Source of the DNA: Axinella damicornis
Taxonomy: Eukaryota > Porifera > Demospongiae > Axinellida > Axinellidae
Direction: 5' to 3'
Assembly (NCBI GenBank): GCA_963931865.1
Contig: OZ007507.1
Coordinates: 13,058,932 to 13,122,931 of the forward strand
Length of the DNA: 64,000 bases
The notes under the pieces were generated by a model, which saw nothing but the letters and a program-made list of their open reading frames with translations, did not search any database and was not told the origin of the DNA. How positions within the stretch are numbered: the first letter of the stretch is position 1; every line of letters starts with the position of its first letter. The position numbers were made by a program, and so were the translations under genes. Shown here piece after piece: positions 27,401 through 42,400 of this stretch.

Positions 27401-30400
27401 CAGAACGAGCTCCACATTAGTTGTAAAACTAGGAAGCCACGCCCACTTAATTAATCAGACGTTAATTACATTTGGGTATCCCGGAACCTTAAACCAAGCA
27501 GTACATCGGATTAATGCATACTGTGTAGTATAGAACTATGGTTATATAGATGTAGGAATATAAATGTTATATGTAGCAGTGGGACTACTCAATTGTGGTT
27601 CATACTTTATAATCTGCTGGAAGTAGAGTGAAGGCAAAGTTGAAGAAGACGGTAGGACGCTCTGCATTCTCCGGTATGGAGAGGAACTCAAGTATTGCAC
27701 CCTTGGTAGTGAATCCTTCATTAACAGTTATAGTAGTTGAGTGGTATTCACATCTTTCTCTTAGCATTCTCTTCACAAAGTGTGTTTTTCCATCACCTGG
27801 AAACACAGAAGTGCAGCATGCACATGTACAAATAAGTGGATGTCTTTGGAGTGGAAAAACATTCTCGGGAATACCTGGCTGGCCATAGATTAGATGAACA
27901 GCTTCAATATTTGCAGGAACCAGGACAATGTCCCTGCATATTGCTGTAGCATGTTCCAGAGATATTGGTGGGTGTGTAGCCTGTAGAATAAAATAAGCAA
28001 TCAAATATAGGTACATACATACAGACCACCTCAGAAGTGATGGATAGTATTTGAGCTGCAACAACTTATACGTATGTACATACCTGGTACTCCTTTACTT
28101 GGATCCACGGAATCTCTCTGAGAGATGACGGGGACATCTCAATGCAATGCAAAGTAGACAGTGCCATTGCAGTTGGAGCAGCAGTCTCGTAACAGCCTTC
28201 AAGATGCTGCACAAACACCTATAAGGTTCATCATGATGCATTTCAGCTTCAAAGGTCAAACTAGAATACATCTACGTATCCCACAGTTCTCAACAGCTGT
28301 AATTTACCTCTTGCAAATGAAGAGGGAGGTTGTTTACACCAAGCATCATGTATGTCCTACTGTGTTTCCTGACACGCTCTACAAACTTCTTGAGATCTAG
28401 CTCAGTTGTATCTGGAGAACAGTGAAACAATTCAAAAGATTCAGGTACTCCTCTGTAGATTCCAAGGATGGTACTCAGTAATTGGGACTTGTCAAAGCTG
28501 GGAGTGCAATGGAGTTCCACTGATATCCCATTCTGGTGCCAAGTTGACCAGGAGGGTTTGGAAATTTGAACGTTTGATGCAATGTTTGGAACGTATCGCA
28601 TTGGCATAAAGAAACACTTTAATTTGTCATCCTGGAGAAGAGACTTCAAGAACTCCCCCACCATTGGCATTGGCATGGCAGATCTAGACAATTGCTGTGA
28701 AAGCACTTCCTGTAAGGAAAGAAAGGTACTTGAGAAGAGTGTTGCTTAAGAGCTCATGAATTTGTTCTACAGTTAAGGCAACCTAGCTTCTGTTTTCATG
28801 AGGATAATCTCAAGTCATGTGTCATGCAGTCCAAATGTACAGACAGAAAATATTAATACCTTCACAGAGCTTTTCAACTGATTCCGTGCAGCCTCACTGC
28901 TATGGAAGAAGAAAGTTATGCCATTAGCAATACTGTTTTCATCAGGTTGTGGTGCATTAAACAGATGCTCATGTAGTCTTAGCAGTTTCGGTACACTGAA
29001 GAAAAGTAAGTGTGGATACTGGTTGTGCCACTCTTCAACTTGTCTTTTCCAGGCATCAAGAGATTCTCTCGCTTCATCAACCTGCCCACGGTGAAGTATT
29101 GATGAACATGCTACCATGCTGTTGGAAAAGAATAATGTTTCCTCACCTTCTTTTCTGCTTCTTTTAAATTAGCTGAACACACAAGGTCTTTAGCTGGCAA
29201 CGTTTCATGTATAAAGTCGGGATGACCAAGCTCTTTCAGGGTTGAAAATAAACCAAGCAGCTTCTCAGCAGTCTGGGGATGAGCAATTGAAGGTTGTTAT
29301 AATACACATGAACAGGTTACAGTCAAGGGCAAGAAGGGAAAGTACGTACTAAATCTGTAATACTACTTACTTCATTAAGACTTTGAAACTTCATGATTTT
29401 CACAGTGTGATCAGTCTTTTCCTGATCCAGCAAGCCAAGCATTTGCACAAAGTTACTGATCTCCCCACTGTCCCATCTCTCTTTACGATCGACGACACAA
29501 GAATGCCTGTCTCTCAATGTTACTTGAACAGCCACATTCTCCTTCGATTGCACATGGCCACTACCACCTGTACTCCGCTGTGTGTCTGGTACAATTGGAC
29601 TGTACTCCAGAACTACTCGAGGTGGTGTATGAACACCACCCATTCCTTCTGGGTTCAAAAGAAACCTAAATTGACCTGTCTGGAGAATGTTATCCAAGTC
29701 ATTGATTGCATTCTGCAAAGTATCACCCTGAAGGCATAAGATAATAATTACATGCGGGATTACACATCATTCTTCCCTTACACATGTGCACTATGTTCGC
29801 ACGCCTGCACAGACACACACGCACACGCACACACACACACACACACATGCACACAACACACACAAACCTCTGCTCTGGAGATCCAAAGTTCAATGAGATG
29901 CAGATTGTTCTTCACCGTTTCAAGCTGCATCAATCCGTTGGAAATATCCAATTTGACAACTTTTGACATCAGCTCATGAAAAGTCTGGGAACCGTCAGTA
30001 AATGGCGCAATAAGCTGAAATGCTGCTGAAAGGTGAATCAAAACAGTCTGTTCATACTCATCGGAATCATGCTGAAGTTGAGCTGTAATCAGTTCAAGCA
30101 GACCTCGGAACTGCTTTTGGCCTTCTCTTCCAATGAATTGTCTTTTTTGTACAAACTGGAAGAAGTCTTTTGAATTGGCAACTGCAGGAAACAGCTCTAA
30201 GCACTTGTAGTCAGAGTCAGTCTGCAGGCATAGCAGTCTCTCCACTTCAATTTTATGTTGACTTGCATCTTCTAGAGATATTTCATCCCTTTTACTATCA
30301 TCTTTGAGCGTATTAGCTAGTTTAACTAGCTTTCTGAGCTGATCATCATTTAAGCAAACTTGAAGGTGATAGATTTTGCACACATTGGAAATGGCATCAA

Positions 30401-33400
30401 TAGTAGTTACAATCCTAGAAAGAAGCAACAGGGCTTTTACTTGGGGAGAAAAATCGTATTTTTTGTCAGGATCTTTTGATAAGACCCAACAGTCCAAGAT
30501 GTGAAGTTCTTTGTCTATGTCCAAAGTTTCAAGATTCAAGGTCTTTCCAGCCACTATATCTCTGTTCTTTGCCTTCCCCTCTACAATGTTCCATATTAGG
30601 AAACTGGTTAATTCCAGTGCATTTTGAAGACAGGCACAATCATCTCTTCCGTTACTTACTCTTTTGAGTTCATACTTTACATATGCTTGAAACATTTGGC
30701 TTTGATGCAAAGTGAAATACACTAGCATATCCATATAGCTTTTTATAGGACGAAGAAACTGCTTTAGGGAACCAATAAGTTCGTCAAGCCTTTTCAGAGT
30801 GAGCCCAGTTGTTGCTACTAGAGCAGGTGTTACACCTTTCTCAGTAAGCATAAACTTCTTGTTGACAGAGGGGGGAAGTGGGTTCTTTAGAAAGGGGTCA
30901 AGAAGTGTGACACTTTCGAATTTATTGGGAAATCGTATGTATTTCTCAACAGAATCTTGGATGTGATGTGGTATCATAACACCATACTGTCTCAAAAGGT
31001 CAATCAGAGTGCACCTATAGCAAGGAACAAGTTAACGGCTATGTTCCTCATAACCTTCAATCAATACAACAAGCACAATTATAATAATGGTAGAATTCCA
31101 AGGCAAACAGGATTGAAAGATGGCCTTGTTGAAGACCACGACAAGTCTATTGACAATGACAGCTGTTGCAAAATGTGCAATTGTTAGTTGTCCAACTTAA
31201 CAGTCGTAAAGATACAAGTACAAGTACACACCTATGCAACCTGCATGTAGGCACGGATAATAGAGCATGGGGAACTGGATTGGAAACGCGCGTGCCGCCC
31301 TATTCCTAATGTATGGAGTGTCGGCACGGCCTTTGATTGAATGCGGGTTTCGCTGGTTTTTTGTTGTACCCCTGGTGCCAAACAGGGACTGTTCTCGGGC
31401 TCGCCTCTTGTACCGTTGGATCGACCTTCATCTGGTGTATGCCCAAAGCATTTGCTCCTGTGTCGTATTTAGATAAAAGCTTGCTTGAATTGTCAACAAA
31501 ATGGACATCTCCCTGAAATTGTGAAACCCGTGTACTGTTGCACCTCTGGTGGCACACGAAACCATACTGAGGCTCACCTTTAGTATCATTCGGTTGGTCT
31601 TGAACTGGTGTATGCTGAAAACATCATCTTTTACTTCAGGCAGTCCTGAGTAACATCTGGTAATGGCATACTCGACGCGAAACCTGCATTCAATCCCGTA
31701 AACGCGTGTTTCCTTACTGATGTAAGCAAAAGTGATGACAAATCACCATGGCATTCAAATACTCACCACCTTCCATCAGGGTCACCGTCAATGTACCTCA
31801 ACATTAGCATGTGCAATTGTTCGAATTGGTCCTCAAAACGCTGCTTTATTGGTGTTCCATCAATAAGAAGGAAACCGGCAAATAGTTTCTTTGCTAATGC
31901 CAGAAGACAGGGCTTGTGCTGCTCATAGTGAATGACATCATCATAGTTAACCGTCCAACCCAAAAGCTGGGTATGCCAACTGTTCAAAACCATTTGTGCA
32001 GACCTCACCCATTCAAAATACATCACTGTTTCTTTTGAAGATGAAGAAATTTCGTCTGGAAGTGATTTTGAGTCACATATAGCTTTAATGCATTCCTTCT
32101 CTGTCCACTTCTTAGTGGTACAGTAGCACTGGAAGACAGTTGCTAGTTCGAGCAGAATGGGCTGAAGCAACTTTGATTCAACCCACATTGGACCTTCTTT
32201 GGACAATATCTTTGAGCAGCAGTTGGATAAAAACCTCCAGCAAAATATTTCCAGGGGAGATGAGTGAACCTTAATGTCCAATCTCTTCTTGCTTGTGAGC
32301 TCCTTAACAACAGCTCTTAAAGGTGGATGAAGGGCAGTAATTGGATTCTGGAAGATATCCTGGTGATAGAATATTTGTAAGGCAGTATATGAACCCACGA
32401 AAATCTACGTATGTCCACTGTGGTACATACCTGTAACATTACTGCCATGACGATGTCCATGAAGGGATTGCAAGATTCTTCTTGAGAAAGATGACCCTGA
32501 TAAAGTTAATAACAATGGAAATATCTTTAATACTTACACAGACTCCAAATGTATAACAATTTATTTTACATGAATTTCCATGTACGTACATGGAGCAAGT
32601 CAGTGCTAACTGAGCCGAATAGTGCATTATCGGCTTGATGAACACTAAAGATTGCACTCAAAACTGACCAAGAATTCAGACATCTTATCCATGAGGTGCT
32701 CATCACAAACGTAGCTTTGCAAGAATGTGAAAAATTCAGACGAGATGTCAGTTTTACATATTTTTGGGACCTTCAAGACCAGTAGGTCCACCAGGAATTC
32801 AAAACGAGAATGCTTCATTGCATAGTGCTCTCCAGTCCTCTTCAGAAACTCAAACAGGAATTGATGATTCTGCGGATCTGTGTTGCTGTATGAATTGAGT
32901 TACAATACAATCTCACTGAAACAAATTCAAAAGCTTGGACTTGGAGAGCATAATGAGGTAGAGGAGCAGAAGGAAGGAAGGAGCGTGAAACGACCACGCA
33001 AAAGATTAACATTTGCATGATAGTCCCATTACTATTTCAGCTCACATGTGTACGGAGACTTCACGAAGAATGACTACTAGAAGACAGGGAAGAGGCCAGT
33101 ATCAGGACTCCAATGGTAGCAAGGCAGGGGAATGACATACTGGGAGTGACAGACCTTGAGAAAGTGCTGTATGACGATGTAGTCGATTGAGCCACTTCAC
33201 ACAGCCAAGTGGGCGTCTCGACTAGTGGGACCCTTGTGCTTTTCTGGAGTTTATGACTGCTGGGAAACATCCCGTGACACTCACGGACATAGCCTCGTAC
33301 CCAGGCCCGATGCTATCACGGACACTATCTTCTATCTCTCCCCTCGAGATTTGATCCGTTGCAATTGTTGTAGTCCGTCAATTGATCAATGGCATCACAG

Positions 33401-36400
33401 AAAACAACGATACACAATAGTAATGGGACTACCGTGGGAAAGTTTTCAATTATTAATCTTTTGCGTGTCCGTTTCACGCTCTTTCCTACCACTCCTCCAC
33501 CTCATTATGTGCTCCTCTTACAATTGTACCATGTGGCTGGCCGGGGTCTAGGCTAATGAATGTACAGCCTCAAACCCACGTGAACCAACATTCCTCCCTG
33601 ATGATGCACAGGACATGCTCAGAGAACATGTATTGGATTCATAATTCTGCTGTACCATTTTCCATAACATATTCGATTACTTACTGCTTCATAACCTCTT
33701 GGAAGAATTGACTCCACGGCGATGATATTCTATCACTTTCGTGAAGCTTTAGATATTCCTGAAGGAACTGAAATGAAATAGCCACAGGTTTAGTAGCACA
33801 ATTAAATTATCAAGATTTTTCTTTGCAAGTGGCAGAATTGTCTTGAGTCACAACAAACTCGATCATGAGATCAGAATCCTTGTGTGCCTTCCCTGAGCGC
33901 TCAAACGTTATGCAAACAATTTTTCACCTACCAGGATTGCAGTTATGTCTGGGCAATACCAATTATTATAAGCATTCATGCAAACGAACCCCTGCACACA
34001 GTGCGAGTGTCTTGTGCTAATGTAATTTATCGGTAAAATGTTAAAGAGAGTTCATTATAACATGAGCTACTGGGTACGAGGCTACGGGGAACGCATGCAC
34101 GTACCGGGAGACTGTGGTGCATATTACAGGTTCAATCCTGGACCAGTATGAATACATGCAATCTATAGAGTATGGAAGCCGAGAGCAGCCATCGTATTTC
34201 ACGTTCACATTCCTGATTCTTGAATTGTTACAGTATTACGGCCGATTGTATACTACTCAGTAACAACATTAAAGTCATGTTCCTGAATCACGTTCCTGAA
34301 TCACGCTCCCGAATCACGTTCTCAAATTATGTTCGCATTCAATATTCACGTTCGCATTCACATTCGCATTCACGTTTGCATGCAATACGAGTTCAGATGG
34401 ATCCAACTCCTTTCTCGGTTGCTCTGATCACAGCGGGTGAGTTTTCTAGGAAATCCAAAAAGATGAATGTGGTGAGAGGCTGGACTGCAAGACTATAATA
34501 CTCGAAATTTACTACCACGTTGCGGCGCGTGGTTAGTACGAAGCATGCATGTAGAACGAGTGTATTCCCTCGTCTCGTTCCCAGACCCCAACCTAAGTGG
34601 ATCTGGGAACAAGACTAGACATTCCCCATGCTGAACAGGATTTTGAAGAACAGGGTTTAGAAATGGGAATATAAATCAGGAACGTGAATCAGGAATGTGA
34701 ACGTGTAACACGATGGCCGCTCTCGGCTTCCGTAATAGAGAGCACTTACTTCAGTGTCCCAGTACCTAAAAAATACGGTGTATAGGCAATAGAACTGTTG
34801 GATTGTGATCTCCTGGAACTTCTCCTTTACTATCCTTTTCACCTGTACGTGCAATCACAAAGATAACTGTTAGATTATGCAATTACTCACATCAAGAGTC
34901 AATTCATTTTCAAAAAAGAGAGAAACACCATTACTAGATTCATCTCAAATTCTATTTATGTCAACAGCTGCAAACAAAATATTTTGCCCCCTTAGAGATT
35001 TCAACCCCCACCCCAAAACTTTCTCTATGCTCTGCTTTGCCACCCCTTGTGACATTTTCTGAAATAAACCCAGCCTTCAGCATCTAGAGCTCTTAAATGT
35101 ACTCCAGTTCCTTTGGCCTGTTTGGCTATAACTATAATCACGACTCTCACATGCACTAATCGATATTCACTGCTTGAATGAGATTGTGGGATGATACGTC
35201 CGTACTTGAACCTGTTCCCAGAAGGCATTTCAGCCATCCTAATCAGATACATGACTCTAACCACACCCAGCAGTTAACAGACGTTCAATAAAAGCTCCCA
35301 GGAAATGTCAACCTGGAGTAGCTGAAAACAGTGGTTGAATGCTGGAAAAGGAGTACATCCAATTACGCGATGGCTCGTTTCAAAAAGTTCATTAATGCCA
35401 CAAAGGACAGAATGGTCCTCCCAGTGCCAAAGTCTAGCATTTCTAAAGCTGAACCCAGACATGGCCATTCTATATGCGCCCTTTGCGTGCATCACCCACC
35501 TTGCTTGCCCCACACTCTCTGCTCAGGCAGCCCCCCCCCCCCCCCCCCCCCCCCCCACCTCCCCTGGGGCGAGAAGGACTGGGAACAAGGTTATAGAACA
35601 ATAGTGGTTTTTATAATTTTTGTACATGTCCAGAAAGTGGCAGACATGGAGTTGGGTTGTCCCTATACGATTCCGTATATTCAACTCTGCACACCGATGC
35701 TGAATGTATGGAAGACGGAACTTGCAGCTCACCTGCGACTGCTAGCAGCATTGTTTCACTGATGTACGTAACCACCCAGAAAGATGGCCAAGAGCATCTA
35801 CTCACTACCAATGTAAATTATCTGCATGACCTTCGTGCCAGAATTTGTACTTATTACACTAATTAAACACTAGCGAAATATCATTTTGTAAAATTAGGGA
35901 GTTCTTACTCAGGTATTTTGTAAAATTTTTGAGTTGTAACTCCTTTGCCCGAAAATTTGTGTTCATGCAAAGTTCATATTTTGCAGTTGCAAGCGGTATG
36001 GAATTTGCAACCATTTGGAAGATCTTAATAGTCTGAAGAGCTACATAGAAGCATCATGTGGTTAGCTGTGTACATAGTGTATTACACAGTGTTTACATGT
36101 GGTTGCCATGTACGTATGGTCTGGATACTCTTCATAACCAGATGTCTTCTGCTGCTGTATTGTCAATACTTAATAAACAAACATGTAGGTCAATGAGAGA
36201 TATGATGCTAATTTATAACTTACATACCAAACCAAGGATTTTCTTCTTATTCTCCTTACAGACACGGATTCTGGAATCCAGGAACAACTTAAGGCACTGC
36301 TCAGCACTCGGCTTCCTCACATCCACAAGGTGGAGCAGGAGGACCAGCCAACGATGGAATTTGTCAGTCAGTTCAGAATCTTGGCTGACCCATTGTTTCT

Positions 36401-39400
36401 GATGTTTTATCGTGTAGAGTTCATTTAGGAATGCAATCCCCTGGGAGTATACAAAAAGTACAGTTTACAATATTATTGTCAAGAGCTCGAGCTCATAAGT
36501 AGCCCCCCCCCAGGGGTTACTCTGGGGGGGACCTACTTATGCACTCTTGGTATAAAAGGATGCAACAGCAAAACTGACCCATGGTTCCTTACTTCTCTAA
36601 TACATGTGGCTTCATCCAGAGGTTTGTGGGTGCTGAGCTGGGGAATGATGTCATCAGGATGTTGGGCTATCCGCATTCTGTAGCTTTCAAACAGTGATCC
36701 CATTAAGTTTGCTAAGTCCACTTCCTCGTTGATGTAGTTAATGAGATTCACCTCCTTCAGAAAGGTCCTAAAACAAACAGTGAAAAAACCAAACTAAGAT
36801 CTTATCAGCATGATCCAGGCATTCACTAGGAACACAAGCCACCACACAGGGTTCACTAGGAACACAAGCCACCACACTAGTACATTATAGTACCTGCAAC
36901 AAAAACTATACAAGGGAATTAACTCCCTTCAATAGAATACGTATACATCTCTGATGATATGATCGCCATCATGCTGGATCGCTGTAATAAGTTTGTGTCT
37001 TCCTATCACTGACTCGATTGACTGAGCATGGTCCTCACGTGACATGTGCATTAATTGGAATGAGCTGCAATGCCTAGCAAGACAGCGAGCAGCAACCGGG
37101 GTTGCAACAGCTAACAGGAGTGCGGTTGCCACTCAATAATTAACTAGTGCATACGTGGTTGACTACGTAGAAATGCCTCGTGGGAAGCTTTGATACAAAT
37201 TGGCAATTTCAGAACATAACCACGAGTGATAGCGAGTCTCTGTGAACGGCAAACGTTAACTTCATTCTGCCTGCCAAGTCTCTTGCGGTCAGCCGCTCTG
37301 GCAGTCTCCCTCCTCGCCTCATAAGTTCTCCCTCGATGTCGCTGCACTCTTTGCCTTGTCAATTGTGTCAGAAACTGACTCATACTCATCCATTTTGTAC
37401 AGGACAAAGGTGAGATCACATGGTGCGCGTGCGGGTTGTATACGCGCGCGCAGAGACGCGAGTGCGGGGGGGGGGGGGGGGGGGGGGGGGGGCGGTTGGG
37501 TCAACGCGTAATTTACGTGCGGGGCCATGCACTTCCAATGCGTTACGGACAAATATAGTCACACTAGCTCAGATTCGACCTCCACACTGCACGATTAGTT
37601 GCCTTGCTTCCCGCTCGGCAATAACTGTTTGGCTTCTTATGAATGTTCTACAAAGATTCTGACCTCACCGTCATGATTGCAATCATGAACTGACACATAC
37701 AGGGGTAGCTAGCTATGTACCAGTTTAGTGCTGAAACTCAAGTGGAGATACAAGCAATTTTGTCTTCCCATCGGCACCATTGCTCGAGTGCTCTCTTCGA
37801 CTTTGTTTGCCAGTAAAAGGCCCACAGAGATTCTGACCACACAGTTGTGATCGCTGTTGTTCAGTGATGCTTATGTGTTGAAACTCACCAAGCTGGCGAA
37901 GTTGTGAGCACTGTAATTGTTTTTGATCTTCCCTTTGGCTGTCACTGCTGACTGGGCATGGTTGTCACGTGACATGTGTGTTAATTGGAATGAGCTGATA
38001 TACTTAGCTTGTGAGTAGCACCGGCTGCCAATAGTGCAGTTGCCACTTGATTTATTAAATGTCAACTTTCCCGGATGTGTTGGCACATGAGAATTGCCAC
38101 CTGAGTACGTATTAACCTGTCCCCAACATGCAATTAACTTATCAAGCATGCATACATATAGCTAAACTATAAGATTGCAGCTGAAATAGTACAATACATT
38201 TGAGGAAAGCTACACGTACTGAGTAGCTATATATTCCAAGATGTTCCATACGTACATCAGTTCTCACCTGATGTGCTTGAATGGTCTCACAAATGTAGGG
38301 GGAGCAAGGAACTGGCTGATATGAAAAGAGCTGAAAGCCACTTCTGGAGACAACTTCAGTTGTCTTCCAAACTCCAACCCTCTTCCCATTGCTCTTATAA
38401 CATCATCCTTCAAAACCAGGTCCTGACAACCCTAAAGATAAAGGGAAAATGCAACATTCACTACCATAGGATTGGATTCATAGAAATTACGAATTTGTAC
38501 CGTTAGATTGGATCTACCACTGTAGTAGAAAGAAATGGGCAATTGACACGCACTGCATTTGGAGAGAAATCGTTTGTTCGTGGCTGTTGTGGCTGCAGTT
38601 ACTATTCCAGAAACAAGGGCATCAACTGCCATGCCACACACTGGCATATGGAGAGAAATCATTTGTACAAAGATTCTATTATGCAGCGACCCCAAATGTA
38701 AAATTATACGTTCGGGGTCACTGCGATCACGATGGTGTAGTCAGAATCTTTGTAGGCCATTCCTAAGTAGTCAAACGTTATTTACATTACGCGGCACAAT
38801 TTTTCCCCTACCAGGAGTGTAATTTAGTAGAGATCGCAAATTTTGGCTTAGTTTGTAAATCTCAAAAGGTTACCTTGGTTTTAACAAACTAAGACAGTCA
38901 CTCAGTGCAAAATGGACTCCATTTTCATGCATGTGCCGTGTTGCACTGTAAACAAAGCAAAAACACTGAGTGTTCCTATGGATGCACATCAGCTGACGAT
39001 CCATTCAGTGCTAGGCCCGGTGCTGGAACATTGATGTATGAACAGGGTAGCCTCAGGGGAGAAACTGGCTGGGTAGGTTGGAGCCATGCAGGTTCAGCAC
39101 ATCCTGAAGTACAATGGCCTTAGTGAATGTTTGCCACAATGGGGCAATGTGAAGGGGGGACAAGAGGGTACCAATGTGTGTGGGTCTGCATCGGGGGCAG
39201 GACGTGCGATGTCTCGCCATCTGAATGGAGAGTGTGGGCAACCAAGGGTCCAATGTCAGGGAGGCCATAGGCCACGAAGCCAGGGGTGCCATGGGGTTAG
39301 TTGCAGACGGGTTGCCAAAAGGGGCCATCCAGTGTGTGAATGTTGCAGCAGGGGCAGTTAGGGGGTTTCAACCGGGCAAGTTCCAGCAGCCACAAGAAAA

Positions 39401-42400
39401 TAGGGACCCAAGTCCACATGGCATTGGGGAAGGTCCCCACGATTAGTCCCCTGGGGCATCCAAGCAATCAGGAAGGCCAGGGATCCTGTAAAGTCACTGC
39501 CACAATCATTTGCAGTGGCTCTGCCAGAGATGTCCATGGAGTACGGCTGCCTGGCTGGTGGATAGGCCTTGGCGAATTATGCTCAAGCATAATAGTAGGG
39601 TGAAAGCGCAAGAGCATATGCTGGCATAATGAAGAGCTGTTACGTAAGAGCATAATAATGGAAAGGTCTGACTTTGTTGGTGCTTTTAGTTTATGTGCGA
39701 TAGAACAGATAGAACTAGGCTGACTGTCAATGTCTACTTTCAGTCTACAGGGCACGCAAAGCACTCTATGTAGCTGCATTGAATCCGGTTAGCATAATAT
39801 CACATTCATGGTATGTACATATGCCATGAATACAAACACCTATCATTCCATTCCTACATTTACCATATGTATTTTAAACCTCTTCACTAACATTCATGTG
39901 TTTTGGTTACAATAATGTACCTGTTTCTGATTCGGGTTATACCTAAGGTACTCAACCCAGGCCAGAACAGTTCACTATACTGCCAGGTTTGGGACCAAAA
40001 AGAAGCAGGTTACTAGCATGAAAACGTACACATGACGCTCTCATTGGAGGCAAGCAGCCCCTCCCCCTTAGGGTTTAGCTTTAACTGAGGTGATTGTTAG
40101 GCAGTGAAGTCTATTTAGTGCTGAGCAAAGTCAGAAGATTCAGCTCTGTCATTGCCATCAACAAACAATGAGAGCCTTACGAGAGCAAGTCACATGCAAC
40201 ATCAATGATGACCAACAAAATTAGGTTAGCATTTATGGTACGTATGCGCCTTTAAACTTGATGCCAAGATTTGGAAACCTTTCCGTTGTTGGTCCCGGTT
40301 TCTGTTACAAATACATCTCCGAACTGCAGCTGCAGAAGGCCTAAACAAAACTCTGGAAGATCCGCAAGCGGCACAGCACCGTTTTTCTGAAATGTAGGTA
40401 CACACAAAGCCAGTGCTCTTGGGAAGAAGCCTTCTGCATCTTCAGAAGAAGCCTTCTGGTTTTCGGAAGAAGCCTTCCAGTTTGCAGCGAAGCTGCTCCA
40501 CAAGCGCATGTCAGAAAAGCGTTTGGAATCTCGGCATCAATTTTAAAGATGCGCACCGTATGATTTTACTTGGCTGGAAAGCAGAACATCAAGACTACTA
40601 ACCTTTATGATGTTTTCCTGCCACAGAGAATATGCAGAGTCTTGATATCCACCATGCGAATGGAACTTCACTGCCAGAGAAGCTATAGAAAGGAAAAACA
40701 CATTGTCATACTTTACTTGGCAAAACGTGAACTTCTATTAAGTTACAGGATCCCCACGCGCAGATACGTACACTGTATACGTATTTCATTAAGTGCTAAT
40801 TCTTAGTTGTTTTGTAACCATAAATAAAACCAGAAAGGGCCAGACAAAAAGTCATTTTGTAATGACTTGGAAGAAATTCGCTCCAATACCTCAGGTTGGA
40901 CTGGCAATACATTGGACTGAAGAGCAAGGCCATTATTGAGGAAGAAGTGGGAACGGACAATACACACTGGGCTACATTGCAACCGATGCACTACCGAGGT
41001 TCTACAAGCCTACAAAAGATGCTAGCTGAAACCGAGGGAGTTTGAAATGGTGTCCCACAGCAACTGGCCGGGTTTCCCCAATAGTAGCAGTACCAAAGAA
41101 GAATGGCAAATTCCGCATTTGCGGAGATTACAAGGTTACTGTCAATGTTACCATGGACATCAATCAATATCCTGCTGTCCACAAAACAGCAGATCTAAAT
41201 TGCACCTACATCATTAGCAGCAGGACAGAAGCTCTCAAAGTTGGATCTGTTGCAGGCATATCAGCAGCTGTTGCTGGATGAACAGTCCAAGGATTACACA
41301 ACCATCCATACCCACAAAGGCCTGTACCGATCTACTGCTCGGTACAGCATCTGCCCCAGCCATCTATCAAAAAACCATGGACAGCATTCTGAGTGGCATT
41401 CCACATGTGATCTGTCACATCAATGATAACTCGGCCACAGGAAAAGATGCCAAGCAAGCTCTCACCTCATCTCATGTCCTGGCTCATCACCCTCACAGGT
41501 AATGCCTCTGCGTATGGCATCGGTGCAGTCATATCACACACTTTACCCAATGGCAGTGAGGTCATATAAAGCACTTTATCCGATGCCTCCCGTAACCTCT
41601 CAACAAGCGAGCAGAACTATGCGCAGTTGGAAAAGGAAGGCCTAGCTGTCTTACATGTTTGGCATAAAGAAATCTACCGGTACCTCTATGATAGAAGATT
41701 GATGGATAATAATGATTAGGGTATTCCATCTTAGATTGCAGCGATGATCTGTCGTACTAATTACAACATCAAAGTCAAGTTGACACAAGCCCATGCAAAT
41801 GCGGACAGGTAACCACTGACAGAGGTCATCATGGAAGCAGAGTCCCCAGATGCTAGTATCTTTAATTTTGCTCAAGCCACTCGAACTGACCCAGTTCTGA
41901 GCAAATGATTACATACGGCCGACAGGGATGGTCAGCCTGTATCCCTGAAGATTTGAAGCCTCCATCTTGTGTTTGACTATGGACCACAATTCGTATCAAG
42001 TGAGTTAGCAAGATTCATGAAGTCAAGCACCTTCGTTGTGCTTCTTATCACCCTTCGTCCAATGGGTTGACCAAAATATTTGTGAAGACATTCAAACAGG
42101 CTATGAGGGGGGGGGGGGGGGGGGGGGGAAGGGAAAGAGGGAGGTGGGAGGGGGAAGCGGGAGGGGGAAGGGGAGGGGGAGGGGGAGGGGGAGGCGGAAA
42201 GGGAGGGGGAGGGAGAGAGGGGAGGGAGAGGGGGGAGGGAGAGGGGGAGGGTGGTGGGGAGGGGGAGGGTAGAGAGGGGATGAGGATGGGAAGGAGGAAG
42301 GGGGAGGTTGTGGGGGAAAGGGGAGGAGGGGCGGGGGAGGGGGAGGGAGGAGGAGGGGGGATGGGAGAGGTGGGAGGGGGAGTGTGGAAGGGTGGGGGGA

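Noticed and set aside
31267..31557. Frames at 31.3-31.5 kb as an extra RNF213-like exon
   Set aside because: The flanking exons (31,767-32,359 and 29,868-31,014) already join in phase, and the region is a foldback repeat with arms at about 31,335-31,353 and 31,676-31,695.
39053..39603. Overlapping plus and minus frames of 72-91 codons
   Set aside because: Biased composition, no splice sites consistent with a gene, and no family resemblance.
41042..42110. Active retrotransposon
   Set aside because: Frames are broken, the RT catalytic block is altered, and no LTRs or gag are present; called a relic.
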